DNA from: Casuarius casuarius
Lineage: Eukaryota; Chordata; Aves; Casuariiformes; Casuariidae
Direction: 5' to 3'
DNA: 64,000 bases
Assembly: GCA_003342895.1 (NCBI GenBank)
Contig: PTFA01000005.1
Coordinates: forward strand, 1,500,618-1,564,617
In this document: piece after piece, positions 49,354 to 63,300 of the stretch
How the letters are laid out: the number at the start of each line of letters is the position of its first letter
Numbering within the stretch: the first letter of the stretch is position 1
Translations under genes and position numbers: made by a program
Notes under the pieces: generated by a model
The model's input: the letters and a program-made list of their open reading frames with translations, nothing else
Told to the model about the DNA's origin: nothing
Databases searched by the model: none

Positions 49354-52300
49354 TACTATGAAAGATAGTTCTCCCTGTCCTGTAATCTGCAAAAACTATA
49401 ATGCCACACATTGGACTGGGGGAGAAGTGACTCAAAAGCAATAATAGTAAAATAAAGTAAATGGTAAATAGTAAGTAAAGCTTAAGGAAAAACACTTTTA
49501 GGATGCTTAGTGTCTACTCTTACAGTTTCTAAATTAACAGTTCTGGTCAATTTTCATGTTCTTAGCTTCTGTATATGTACGCACTTGCACTGCACATAAG
49601 ATACCATCAGACAAACTAGCCAACTCCTAAACCCTCTCACTACAGAGAGAAATTCTGAGCTTTATCAGAAATTGCATAGCCTTGCAGATGATGATTTTTA
49701 TTTTGTCTAAAAGAATTCAGAAGTATCTTTTGGGAAAGGAGAAAAACAAAAAGATATATTGAACATTCCCATACAGAACAAAGCCAAAGACTGTAGCAAC
49801 TCCTAACAATTTGAATTTTTTATCCAGTTTTTATTATATAACTCCCACTCGTTGTTAGTTTGTCCTCCAGGACTGTGGGGAACAAATTACTTGGTTCGGA
49901 GGTTCTTTCTTAATTAAAGCAAATTGACCCAACTCCTCTGGAAAAAGGAAACTTCTGATCAACTCCAGAGCATCATATGAGGTTAGGCTCCATCTTACCT
50001 ACACCCCACAAAACTACGCTGCTATTCAAAAACAGCAAAAGAATGATCTACATATGCACAGTGGCCATATGAGCCCATCTAACTTTTGAGGTTTCTCTCC
50101 TTGTATTTTGAACTATGTTGATGATGTCTGGATGGGACTTACAACGGCTCAAAGCTAGTATTGTTCACACTACATTAAATCTACAATATACGCAATGAGA
50201 TACCATAATATTTTCACTTGGAACTTCTATTAACCCACAACTTGGCTGTATTTATTGAAATATGTAGTGCTCACAGAGTTGATTTATATGCATGACTATT
50301 TACAGTGCTCATTTATAAAAGAGAAAAAAGCAGCCTAAGGAACTCGCGGTTCTTTTGACTTTAACAAAAAGTAAAAAGTACCTGATTTGGTTTAGCTCAG
50401 TAANACCCCTGGAAGATCCAAAATCTTATAGCTGGATTAGGTATGGCGACAAGAATAACTGATGCAACTGGAACAACTAGCATAGGAAAATGTGCTATCG
50501 CTACCAATATTGAGCCAAAAAACATTTGCATATTTTCATTTAAAAACAAAAACCACAGGCATATTTATGTTTGTGGTGTATATGTGCATGCAGAGACAAT
50601 AAAAAGGTCATGCTGAAGACCTGGAAGCCCACTTTTGCCAGTCTTGTTCTAGAAATAAGTGGAGTGGAGGATTAATATTCCCAAGAAAAATTACAGATTC
50701 TCTTGAACGAATAAACTTTTGCTTCTAACAGAACTGCTGAATGTATTTAATTACAGAAAGTGTATGTGAGAATATAGTAAAAGAACAGTGTTTTGTACTG
50801 GAAAAGGAATGCAGAAATGACTAAGACTAGCTCTCTCAGAGCTATCTTACAAGCAATCCCTTTTATACATTAGTCAAAACTCTCTCTCCTTTTCTTCACC
50901 AGTTTAACATTAGGTAACTTGAATAATTATCTCCAGAAAAATGCATTATTCTTGTTCTTCTTCTTCTAGGTAAGATGATCTGCACAATATGCAGGTTATG
51001 GTAAAGACAAACTTTTCCCAAAGCAACGCCCTTTGGGCAGCAAGGAACACAGGGCACTAATGAGTTCCAGGAAATTACCTTGTGCTGCACCTGCCCTAAG
51101 TTCACTTGCACTAATTCATTAGCAAAGTGAGAAAAGACAAGAGGGGTATTCATTCACCAGTGTTAGGACTGTGTAAGCCTAAAAAATTATATAGTTTAGT
51201 ACTCTGTGTATGTATACGAAAGTTCTTCTACTGATGAGATTTTTCATGGTAATTTCTTTACGAATGTTGTAATCTATTAATAGAAAAGAAAAATATGACC
51301 AAACTGTGCATTCCTAACACTGAGGGTACATGCTATGTTTTTCACATTCTGACTTGAAAGAGGTCTAATTTCATTGCACCATCTAGAAATTATGCTCCAA
51401 CAACTACTGAAGGGATCACTTGCACTAAAACCCAGTCCCCGGAAAACACATCCAGAAGAAAAAATATCTCCAGTGGAAAGGCATGGAAACAAGAGCACAG
51501 TGTAACTAAACTCTCAGGAAGTTGATGACTGCACCTCTTTTTCCCAGCTCCTCCCAACAACATTAATAGTCTTAGCAATTACTGAGTGGAACAAACCCCT
51601 TTAACACCACCTGGTGCACTTTTCAGCAGTTGGTCTTGCTTCCAGGCCTGTCATGGCTCATTAAGATAGTACAGTGCTTTCTCTCTGCAAGACTGTTCTT
51701 GAGGACCACAGAGTTCAAGATAAAATGAGATATGAGGGTTTTATCATAAGACAGAATGGGACCGGGACGTATAGTGCCAAGACTTTAGTATCTGAGGAAG
51801 CCACAGACGAAAAAGTTTTTCAAGGAGGGTGAGCAGTAAAAACAAACTACTTACAAAAGATACGCATAACTTCCTGGTAGTTAAAGAAACACAGTAAACC
51901 ACAACGATCTCTTTCTGTGTATGCTCCTATGGGGCACCTGATTTTCACAGGCTTCACTAAAGGTTCCACTGCTTTGCTTTGCAGTTTGCTCCTTCTGTGA
52001 AATTTTGAGATTCAAATTTAATAATTTTTTGACCTAAGAGAATCATTCAACCAAAGATGCTGGAGAACAGAAAGGATAACAGACTTCAACCCGTATTTGC
52101 CAAAAGAGAAATGTGTGAAAGAGATGATGTTTTCTCTCAAACTTTCAGCTGAATTAAATAAGTAACAGCAGAACTGACCAAATTCGAAGGTAACAAATAT
52201 GTACGATTACATTTATGGAAAGCCTAATGTTTCATTACACTGAGGACAACTGTGGAGTTAAAAAATGCAAAATACATTTTTTGGCCTTTCAATGACCTTT

Positions 52301-54259
52301 AGTCTTAGAAGATGTACAATACATGTACACATGGTGTTTCAGCTTTCCTGTCGGATTCTGTGTGATTCATTCTGAGATTAACAGCAGTCCCAAAATCAGT
52401 TTTTTTCCAATGATTTAATCTTAATTTCTGTATTTTCCAGTATCTGGAAAGGGATAACTTTTCACATTTCAGACTACTGCAACTTAACTTTTTACAGCTT
52501 AAAAATGTCAAAATTTAACAGGGTGACAATATATATAGTTAAAATAAACATACCTAATTATATATTTTATGCTTGAAAGTTAAAAAGGACAAAACAATGG
52601 CAACAGGATACTGCTGTGGCCATTTTCACTGTGTGCCTTCCCTCTGAAAAAGACATTTTAAAAAAAGACCTGAAGACCGTAGGTGGGAAAGGGACTGATG
52701 CAGATGCACTTGCTCGACTTTGCCCCAAGCAGTAAATTGTGCAGACATGGAGTGCCCCCTGTGGGATTTTAGCTTATTTAAAATCACACAAAGTAATTAC
52801 AGGAGGTGTGTTGATACCACTGCTGTGATTGCCTGATGACCTGATACCAAGTGGCCCATATAACTTACAGCCCAGTTCAATATGATGAAGCATTTTTGCT
52901 GGGCGTAGAAAGCTACACCTTGTAGATGCGATGTTAAGATACTATTATTTCACAGCACAGAAGACAAGTGTGAACAGACTTCAAACTAGAGAGACAACTG
53001 TTTATCTATGTAGAACATATGCATACTTCTTTTGCAGCTAGGAATCACTCTTCTCTGGAGAACTGTTGCTAAATCATGGACATCAAACACTATTTCTGTA
53101 ATGACTCAAACAAAAATTTCTTTAATTTTCATGAAAACATTTTCTGGATGTTATTACTGGATTGGACGTTGATAGTATTTTTTTGTTTTTGTTGGTTCTG
53201 TTCATCATGGATGCACATAATATGATATATTTTCATTTGGCGAAACTGTTTGCTGCATCTGAAATGACTTCACACATCATTTCAGATGAACCAAAATTGC
53301 TTTTCTGGCAAATAAACTATATGCCAATTAATCAGTTTCTTTTGGACTGCTTTCAATCTCAACCTCATACTCAACTCTCTGGACAATACTGCTTTATTGC
53401 TGAGAGGATGAACTTTTCAGAAGATAAATAACCTTGGCTTTCACTGACTTCATTTTCAGCTGCGAGTGTTCATATATGGTGCTACATGTTTCTCATCTTA
53501 CAGCCAGAAAACGTACACACAGTCTTATCAATCATCTACCAAATATTTTAAGTTACTTGTATATCATGCATGAATAGTAGGATGAACAGTCTTCCTGCAT
53601 GGCACTACCTAGGTTGGCATCTTATTTTTAAAAGTAGCCCTCATCTAGCTCTCAGCATGCCTTCCTACTCCTTGATGAATAAGAAAAATACAATAAACAG
53701 CTTCACTGAGCTACATAACCTTGCTTCATCTCTGATCACTGTCTACATTCCGTATCAAATGAAACAGCATCCTCTGGAAAAATGGGATGTATTCACGTAA
53801 TTAAAGACTACTGTGATAAATATTCAAAAGACTATTCAAGCAAAGTTACATAAATAATTAAAAGACATTTTTGAGAGCTTGATTTTGAAACATAAGTTAT
53901 GTTCTATTATAACAATTCTTTTGTCTGTAGTATCTTTGATTATCTTTTAAAAAAGATATTAAATTATCCTTGAACAACTAATAATCTTTCTGTTGTGTGC
54001 CAGAAGGATCAAGGATTCAACTCTGAAGTGCCAACTGCACTACAGAAGTCTGCATCACTTTAATTACAGAGCTAGCAACAATGGCAACCAGCAAGAAAAG
54101 GCATAGCTCAGAAAAGGTGAATGGCGTGTTAGACAACTTTCCAGCCCACAAGAACAGACTGAGAAATGCTCCCACTTGGACTTTTTGACCCTGCAGCAGA
54201 TGACTAGGGAGAATCTTTTGGTCCCTCTGACCATAACCAAAGGGCCATAACCATAGACC

Positions 54260-54283
54260 AAAAAAAAAAAAAAAGAAAAAAAA
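54260..54283 (+). repeat. A-rich run (24 nt, one interruption)
   Basis: A15 is followed by G and A8. It sits right after an imperfect direct repeat of ccataacca (54,231 and 54,245). It could be the tail of a retroposed sequence, but nothing recognisable lies upstream. Confidence 0.8.
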
Positions 54284-54736
54284 TCCCTTCTCTACAAGCA
54301 GACACAGTGTCTGTTCCCCTTCTCTGTAAGTGCAGTGTCCACTGCTACAGATTTGGCAATTGCCTGAACTCGGCCCTAGATTAGAATGTTTGTGTTCAGT
54401 TATTTTCACACACTGCCAAAATTTGCTGACAACACCAGGAGGAAAAAAAGGGAAAGGAAAACTGGTGATTTTCAACAGTTTATAACTCAGCTCAGCCTAA
54501 GCAGGTTTTTATGGGACAAAGAACAGAGATTTCTCTGTAGACAGCACTTTATTCCTGCCTAATTTAAAAGATTTGCTGTGAATGATGGAAACACTAGAAC
54601 TTCTTAAAGAAAACAAAACAAAACAAAAATCCTTGCAGTTCACTAAGTTTTTTTTACAGAATATCACATTTGGTGATATAAATATAGAGAACATTATCTA
54701 CCTTTCTCATAATCATTTACAACGTAAAGTGTGTGC

Positions 54737-54749
54737 TTTTTTTTTTTTT
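54737..54749 (+). repeat. T homopolymer run (13 nt)
   Basis: Thirteen T bases lie between GTGTGC and AAGAAAAC. It is a simple-sequence feature. Confidence 0.85.
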
Positions 54750-57158
54750 AAGAAAACAAAAACATAAGATTTAAAGGAACAGGGGTTCAAAATACACAGT
54801 ACATTTTTAAGGACTGAAATGTACTCCTTGGAATAGTTCACATTTCTGGTATCCTTTCTAGTGACACAGGATTCCCTAAAGAGTGTTAAATGATCTTCTC
54901 AGAGTTAGAGAGTCAGCAGTAAACGGAAGTTCTACTCTAGGCAGCAATATTTTAAATATATATTATCACTAACGTAATATCTAACAACTTCCTATTACAC
55001 AAAGAGGTAGCTTTCTAGAGTCCTCTTGCTGACTTAATACCTTGTTTCCATCCATACCTAGAATTTCTCAAAGCAGCATTTTCTAAGCTATTTTTCTTGT
55101 ATGCTTCCTTCACTTCCTTCCACCCCATTAGCTAACTGTAGTGCCATATTCTCAAATCTACAACTCTTTCAATTGTGGAATTTAACCATTGCTGCTTCTG
55201 AGCACCTGAAGCTTTTCCCAGTGAAGCACATCCTAAAATATGGGGGGCAAGATTGCTTTACTGAATCTCTGAACAATATCTATACCACAACTATTGCTTT
55301 CAGTCAAGGATACCAAAATCAGCTAAACTGTTTCACAAAATTGACTGCTCATTCAATTACTGTTATTTTTGAGTTGAAATAGTAGAAAATATTTTAACAA
55401 GATTAGAAATCTCTGCAAAACCACAAAACAGCAGAGAAGAGTACTTTTCAAAAAGCATGGATTGGGAAGGTAGAGTAGCAAAGAATATGCTGGGGTTTCT
55501 GCATATTAACGTTAAGAGATTTAACTGCCTGAGAGTCATCATTAGAGACCTTTCTGCAACAGAGCTTCATGGTCAGGGAAAGTTTTTGAAGTTTGGATGC
55601 CTTTGGCAGCTTTATAGAACTTTAAGACAGACCAGCTATGTCTAAAACATGTTCAGCTAGTTAACTACACAAATTTAATGTTTTTTCCATCTTTCTGTCC
55701 ATGTGCTGACAGCATTACTGTTCTCTCCAGTGTTCTTCTTCCTTCTGAGGTACAATGGATCTACCAGTTTATGTAGTTCCTGATACTAAATTTTCAGTAC
55801 AATAACTTTCCAACAATAACTTAGTAAGCTAAGAGAGGTTATCATTTAAAAGACATGAGTAGTTATATTAAATGCTCTAGAGCTACACAACTCCAAATAC
55901 ATTTCAGGACATACTGTACAATATGCGTATATTTTAATGAGAAGGTTTGGCAGAGCAGTTTGGCTGAAGAAAGGGCTGCCAAGTGATTGGATATGGATAT
56001 ATCTCCAGTTCCTTTGGAGTCCCACATCACCTTAAGAGCTATTCCTCCCATCCCCCAGTACACCAACTCTCAAGGCAGTCAAATTTATAGCTCAATAAAA
56101 ACTTTTATTAAAAATAAAAAGTGTGGTTTTTAAGTACTGCAGTCTTCCAATGTCCTTATGCCAGGTCTAGATCAGACTGTAGTAGCTGAATATGAAGCTG
56201 GGGAGGCTTGGCCCACTTTACACAGTACTCCTAAGTTAGAGTTTCGAGATCTAAGCCACCTCTCTTTCCATTTTGTAACAGCTGTTTTTCTACCCTTTCA
56301 TTAAGAAAAAAAAAGGAAAGAGGTAATGTAGAAAAGTTAAATAAATAAATAATGGCTCACAAAACCACAGTGGAGGAACCACTGCTGGCCCTGCCAATAA
56401 AAATGTTCCTTCTCTTTAGGGCTGGCTAAACAACTAAAAGTGTTTCTAATGAACTGCTGGCAGCACTATCCATCACTGCACTAAATGGATTCATGTTGCC
56501 CTAAACTAAGGATAACTATTTATCTATAATGCATGGTCAGAAATTAGGAAGTATTTAAGCCTTAGAAGTCTAATTCCTCACTTTTCCCCACCTCCTCAAA
56601 GCTTGGTTTTATTTAGGTCTCCTTATATAAAGATGACAAGAGAAGTCTGACTGATAGAGAAGTTCATACTCAGTTCCAGCTAATCATTCACTTGAGTTTT
56701 AAAAATACTTTAACAGACCAAGCAGACATCTGCAGTCTGATTTCAGTGATTACAGTTATCTGGCATTATGTTCATCTTTTCCCCCCTTCCTTTCATCATT
56801 TGTTACACTCACTTGTGCCTTGCCTGAAAGTAGATTATAGGTTACTCCAGGTAAGATGGCATGTTCATAAAACACACAAAATAATGGGGTGCCCATAATT
56901 ATTTAGGATCTTTTAAGATGCTATTGTGCAAAAAATACATGTCTACTACACGTCTACTACCAGAAAATGAATGACCATGAGGAAGAAATGAAGTCCCTGG
57001 TCAGAAGTCGCTTCTGAAAGCTCGACTGATTAACACAGATAATGGAGTATCTACAGAGAAATATTCATACAGTGATTGTCTTTACATCATCAGGGAACAG
57101 AGGAGAATTCAGAGATATCAAGAAAACATAGCTATAAATAATGGAAGGGAACACTCAC

Positions 57159-57319
57159 TTCATCTCTAGAACCTCCTCCAAATGTTTCCTTCTTTCTGCT
57201 CGTAGATTGGTCAAATGGGTTTCCTTCTCAGCCAGCGACTGTTGTGTGGAGGACAGTTTTGCTTTCATTGACTCCAGTTCCTGCTTAACTTTCTCCATGG
57301 CCATCATCAGCTCTTCTAC
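57159..57319 (-). CDS. ERC1: ERC1 (ELKS) internal coding exon, upstream of the pair
   Basis: This 161-nt exon encodes 53 complete codons plus two bases of a split Lys codon. The peptide begins VEELMMAMEKVKQELESM and ends RRKHLEEVLEM, which I recognise as vertebrate ERC1, a scaffold of the presynaptic active zone and of vesicle-docking sites at the cell cortex. Known partners of the family include RIM, liprin-alpha, Bassoon and Rab6. The stretch is highly charged with heptad-like hydrophobic spacing, as expected in the C-terminal coiled-coil region. The acceptor reads TGTTTTAG before GTAGAAGAG (AG at 57,321-57,320). The donor reads AA then GTGAGT (GT at 57,158-57,157). The reading frame enters at phase 0 and leaves at phase 2, which fits the downstream exon exactly. 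The preceding exon was not seen within the 6.7 kb to the right. The paralogue ERC2 is possible from this exon alone, but the partner exon favours ERC1. Confidence 0.96.
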
Positions 57320-60300
57320 CTAAAACATTTTTGGGGCAGGCAAGAGGACAGCAAAATAGTATAACGTGATCAACAAGAACTCAGTAAATGTCACAACTAA
57401 ATTGGCATCCAAAGGTTACCAATGCTTGTGCACTGCATGATGCTTTTGTAGACTAGAAGAACCATCTAGTGCTGTGTAAAGTACGTCTACACTCCAATGA
57501 AACAATATTATAGTCTGTGAACTAATCTGATCTTGTCACTAGAAACTTACTATTATAATAGCAAATTACAAACCTTCAACTCTTAGATCATTTCTATTTT
57601 AGAAAATGTACCACAAGGATAAATAGATGTCTATATATCTTAAAACTAGATCAGTAAAATGCTAGGTATGAAATGGAATACAACTATAATATATATTGTG
57701 ATATACCAAAAGTATAAAAAACCTTGTCTGTAAATAATCTCTAAAAAACTACATACGTGCTTTGAAAACGAAGTTACAAGTGTCTTCTAAAACAGGGAGA
57801 GGATTGAGTCCCCAGAAAGATATAAATAAGACTACTTCCCTCAAAATATCTGTCGAACAATGCTTATAGCTACACTTCGTGATTTAGCAACATAAAAGAT
57901 GCTCAAAGAGCAGCTGATGACAGACAAGTATGAAAGAACAATACTCATACCTTAGACAATTATCAAATGGGAAAGTTCAGAATTAACATGACTGTAAATT
58001 CTAGCATAGTTATTAAACAGATGTACCTAGTCATATTTTATTCTGCAGTAGTAGTGAGTTCGGTGTTGATCAGAATTTATCACTTTAATTCATATGCTAA
58101 AAACACAATAAACGTTCAAGTATAGCTCTATCTAGCATAAAAATATCTCTGAATATTCTTTCAATAATTTTATAATAATGTTAATAAGCACACAGACTAC
58201 TTTCACAAACTTCTTCCATATAGATCTTCTCTATCAAACCAAGTGTTCTTAAATGAGAGAAACTTAGATGTTATTACTGTACATAGTCAAATGTTGGTAT
58301 AAATTTAGTGTGACATTACAACACTGCATTGCATTTATATCCCTGCCTAACAATAAACTTGTGCTCTATTCTGAAAGTGAATTACTAAAAGTTCAATAAT
58401 TATATTAAGCTCCAATTATACTAAGCACAATTCATACTTACAAGTTTTTACAAAGAGAGTTGGGTATGTCACTCACTATACAGGTGCTGGAAGATCTCAG
58501 GTATGGAATATACCACTACTTGCTTTAATAAATTTTGTACTTCTAAAGGTAGAGTTACTAGCTCATGACAAACATGGATGACAAAATTGTTTTTCAACCT
58601 CAAGCAGTGACAGAGCAAGAAATATTATAACCCAGAATTAGTATGATTATAAAATGTAGCATAGACATTGTGCAGTGCTTGCTACAGAATGCATATCTAC
58701 TTCTACTCAAATGCAGCTGACAAGAATTCTTCCTATATCCAACAAACTAAGAAAAAATTAAAAAAAAGCAATTATCAAAAACTATTCAAAGTGTACAGCT
58801 AATAATTCATCCAGCGATCAAGTGACTGAAGGAGAATTTCAGTGACATGAAGTCCAAACTGGATAGCATACCTAAAATAATCGAGCTTTTCTGGTCTTAA
58901 TAGTTATTTTGCAGGCAAAACAAGACCAAAACCTCTGTCAATTTTGCAAATAAAGAGAAAATTCCATAGAATGAAATAGAGAAATACGTCATAAAAGAAT
59001 GTAAAGAAAAACTGCATAACCAGTGAAAAGTAAAAACAAAACTAGGAAGGGAACAGATGAGTATTTCTAGAAAAACAGCAATGTGCAGGGGAAGCAAAGG
59101 CATACTAGTATATCAGCTTTTAGTTCTGTTGGATGGATCAGAATGATCTATATAAACATTTCCCTTTTAACTGAGGAAAAAAAGGGGCATGTCAACTACA
59201 AAACCCGCTGCTTATAACAAAAACCAACCTCAACTAAACATGTCTCCAGCCAACTGCAGCAATCAAAACAGTTTGTGTCAATCTGTCACTTGCCAAGATA
59301 AAACAATCTTTGGAGCAACAAACTTTTCCATAATGAAGTTGGAAAGGTTTTTGACATCCATCATTCCATTCCCAGTCATAATCAAAATTTGCGATACTAA
59401 CACTGAAGGACTGGCTTGGTGCAGATCTGAAGCCTAACAACTGTGGGCTGTTAACAGCACACAGTGATGCTACTGGCTGATATCTAGGCCAAGGTTGTTA
59501 GTGCTAGATGGCAAGATGATCTAACTCTGCAGGAAAGGATTATATTCTTTGGAGTACTGATCACTGCAGCTACTTAATCTTTTTCTAATTGCTCCATTTG
59601 GTAATTCTTTTAATTCTAGGGTTTTATTCTGTATTTTTGAAGGCCAACAGAAAATTGATCTAATCATATATCGGGGATGGATGGAATGCAAGTGGCTTTT
59701 AAACTGTGCCAACAACTTAGTTCACTGAACTATCATTACCTTCCACTCTCTCTAGAAAGTACCATTTGCCACGCTATTGATTAAAGATAAAATTCACCAA
59801 AATACTGATAACTATTTATAATAAAGACTTCATTTTTCAGATTCATCAAGTTATAGACATTCCTCTGGGATCACTTTAATTAAACTTAAGATAAAACATT
59901 TTATGTAGTAACTTATTAATCTTAGTGCAGACCTGTCTATATATGTCCCAGTAAGCTGTCCTGGAAGAAACGATATAAAGAATTATTTCCTAGAAGCAAC
60001 TTGCTTACAATGCATGTCTAACTTACCTATTCAAATATAACTTTAAATGTACTTGATTTTTTCACCATGAGAGCAGCTATTATATAACAAAGAAAAATTA
60101 TTTGCCAAGAACAGAGTTTTTTGAGACATGCTGTTGACATATACATTTTAACTGTAGGTAAGCTTGTGCCCTGTCAGTCATGTTTCCATTGGCATACAGA
60201 GTGCACTCTTGCTCCTCTTTTCTCCCTAGTCAGCTGATAGCACAGAANGCAGAGTGTATCTTCTATCACTTCTACATCTCTTGCCACAGACCTTGCAATT

Positions 60301-63300
60301 ACCCAATCACTGAATTAGCTGGTGAAGGATAGCACTACCTTTACTCAAACACTGAGAAAATCACTCCAGCAAATACCGTATCAGCTCTTAAAAATCTCAG
60401 AGGTAGAATAGTTTTTGAGGAAGGTATGGATGAAGCTTCAAACAGCACGTGTACGGAAATGAGGCATTCCTCAGTCCTAACATCAATCACTGGACTGCAG
60501 GTGGGGATGTAGCCACTACTCATTCTGACAATGACTGTACAAAAATAGAACACTTAGATCTTCCAAAAATCTGCACTAACAANTTGCCAGACTTCTAGAA
60601 GGATTTATATTTGCAAAGGTAGGAAAAATGATTCCCCTGACATCAGTGATGTAAATATTAGATCTAACCCCAGAAATGTGATGTTTAGGAAAGAAACCAG
60701 AAGGCTACTTCAACAGAGGAGGAACTTTGATACTCCCTTAGAGAGTATATCCATTTGCCTAAAGGGATACTATATTCTTAAAGAAAAATATCTAACGGAG
60801 ACCAGTCACAAGGACATGAACCTTCTAGCAACCTCCTAGCAGAGCAATGTCCACCAAGAAAATCACCTTCTGGAACAGAAGAGAAAGGTAGAAAGAAATG
60901 GGTGGCTTAAACAAAGAATTCATCAGAACCAGCAGAATGAAATTAGAATAATGCAGTAATTTAGGCTGGAGGGATCTCCGCAGGTCATTTGGTCCAATCC
61001 CCTGCTCAAAGCAAGATCAACTTAGAGCAGGTTGCTCAGAGCCTTGCTCAGTTGACTTCCGGAGTATCTCCAAGAATGGAGACTCCCCAGCCCTTGATGG
61101 GCATCTGCTCCAATGTCTGACTACCCTCACTGCAATTTTTTTTCCCCTAATGTCTAATTAGAACTTCCCAGGTTGCAATTTGTGCTTGTTGCCTCTTGTC
61201 CTTTCACCAAACACATCTGAGAAGAATCTAGCTCTGTATTCTCTCATTAGGTACCACAGTACGTCCACAGTACAGTCTCTCCGAGCCTCCTCTTCTTAGG
61301 CCTGAACATAGCCCATTCTCTCTGCCCCTCCTTGTATGTCATGTGCTCCAGCCCACAACATCTCTGCCTCTGAATAGCAGTCCTGCTTTCCAGCATTTTG
61401 ACCACTCTCCCCAGTTTGGTATCATCTGCAAACTTGTGGAGGTGCACTACGTCATACAGGTCATTAATAAAGACATGAAACAGTATCAGCTCCACTATCA
61501 ACGGCTGAGGACCAGGCTAGTAACTGGTCACCAGTTGGACTTCATACCACTGATCAGGACCTGGCAGTTCTCATCTCATTTCGAAACAGGATGTTAACAG
61601 GAAGGTACACTTTGACTCTTAAAGAAGTTTTGAATGTACAATGTACAGAAAACTACAGGACACTAATTGACAAGTGAGCAGAGACACAGGGCACAGATGG
61701 CAAGCAGATATTGGTTAAGCGTATCAAATGGAAAACCTAGTACATATGGAAATACATACTGAAGAATTTTTTCATGATATCTGGTAGAATAGTTTTCCCT
61801 GGAGAAGAGGAGGAGCTTACAGAGAAGAGAAGTATTCAGCATGCATGATATGAAATGCAATGTTCCTAAATCGGGATGGAACAGGTGAGCTGATTTCTGA
61901 AAAAACTGGTCCAAGAGGTGGAGAAGAGGTCTAATGATCCATCACAGACAACTGAAGATACACCTGGAACTAAAACTATCTCAGCCATGAAGGGAAATTA
62001 AGATCAGCAGGGTCTTGCACTATTTTAGCTTTATCAGAAGTTTTAGAAGCAGGGCAGGGAGCAGGGATCAAGAGAGGAGCTCAATTACAGTACCAGTAAT
62101 GCATTCTGGAGAAAGACTCTGGACTCTCATCTGAGCTCAGATGAATCCTATGAGAATTCTTAGAATGTGGATAAAAACACAACTTACACTGGGTTCTTCC
62201 TAACCCCAGAAGATTGAGAAGCTCATGCTGCCTGCTAGAAAGTTGGATGAAGCTGATAAAGGTATAATCACAAAAGAAGTGTTGCCTATCACCTAAGCCT
62301 GAATCTAGCTGACCCCTGGCCAAGCAGGAAAGACCAAGTTCCTCCTTGACTGTTTAGGCATGCTGAGGACAAGTTGTCTATCATCACTTATCTATGATTC
62401 AGTTCTCTGTAGACAAGGCTGGAAGGTCTCGCATGTATTCTGAGTAGGATGGATCTGCAAGGAATTTACGAGAAGACTATTCTTTCATGTGTTTTAGGGC
62501 CTGAGTAGCCTGACCAGGTAACAGGCTGTCTTTAAGGAAGAACATGAAGTTGAAGAAAGTTTCCATTAGAGGAGAGGATTCCTAAGAGACTGATGTTGAA
62601 CAAACTATGTGAAACACGGCTGAGAACACTGGAAATCAGGTCTGGAAGTCCTGATATGGGTAACCACTGTATCTGTAACTGAAGAGGGAAACATCAACAT
62701 GAGATAAATTTTCTGCATAGTATTACATCTCCTTAGAAAGATCAGTGAATTGCTATCCTGAAAGCAAGGTGGATAGCCAAGGCAGTAGAACAGGTAGCTT
62801 TAACTACCATGTCAACAGCAGCCTGTCAAGACACAGAAGAAACCATCTAATTCAAAAAATTAAGCCCTTTCCAGGAGACTATCTAACCAGGTAATCTCCC
62901 TGCTTCTACACACTCTGACTGTAGGTTCCTCTGATGCAACTGTCATGATCAGAAAACAGATAGTTGAGCAGATGTACAAATATCACATTATCTCTAAGTA
63001 CCTGGTGTTTCTGGTCAGCTGTCTGGCCACTGGGTGATGTGAAGCCAAGGGCTTCCAAAGAGCTTGGTTCAGCTTCAAGAAAGTCTTAATGATAGACAGT
63101 AAAACTGAGAAAGGGGATGGATGTGCTGAATATGAATGAAGTTGTGGACCCTACCAGCCTCTGTAATAGCTCCTGATGATCAAGATAAGCAAGCTGAAAA
63201 TTCCACCTGGTGTGAGAGGAGGACTAATAACACTACTGAAGATTTCTGAGACAGGGTAGATATTTCATGGCAGGAAGAAGGCCACATCAACTGATGTGGT

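Larger units (their letters stand above)
10941..57158 (-). other. ERC1: ERC1 intron (complete, 46,218 nt)
   Basis: This intron lies between the two ERC1 coding exons, is bounded by GTGAGT on the 57-kb side and TTTTTCAG on the 11-kb side, and is phase 2. By eye it holds degraded CR1 fragments near 24-25, 32, 34-35 and 48 kb, CORE-SINE/MIR-like relics near 21.8, 41.4, 44 and 47.8 kb, two CpG-dense patches, homopolymer runs and two inverted-repeat structures. One further splice-competent block lies at 19,335-19,405. No second protein-coding gene was recognised inside it. Confidence 0.93.
49361..57158. other. Intron sequence without a recognised gene
   Basis: This is AT-rich intron between the TAC/GTA palindrome and the ERC1 exon. 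It contains A- and T-runs at 54,260-54,283 and 54,737-54,749 and possibly a faint MIR-like core near 54,885-54,945. Open frames here are short; the 152-codon minus-strand frame at 54.0-54.5 kb passes through the A-tract and is an artefact of composition. I see nothing else I can name. Confidence 0.6.

Noticed and set aside
49256..49495. Val/Leu-rich minus-strand frame resembling a membrane segment
   Set aside because: It is the translation of the TAC/GTA repeat and not a protein.
54017..54475. 152-codon minus-strand frame with a run of Phe
   Set aside because: The Phe run is the translated A-tract at 54,260-54,283. The frame survives because of low complexity.
57930..58680. Apparent local duplication (cagaattaacatgactgtaaa near 57,979 and cagaattagtatgattataaa near 58,633)
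   Set aside because: Similarity extends only about 35 bases and could be chance in AT-rich sequence.
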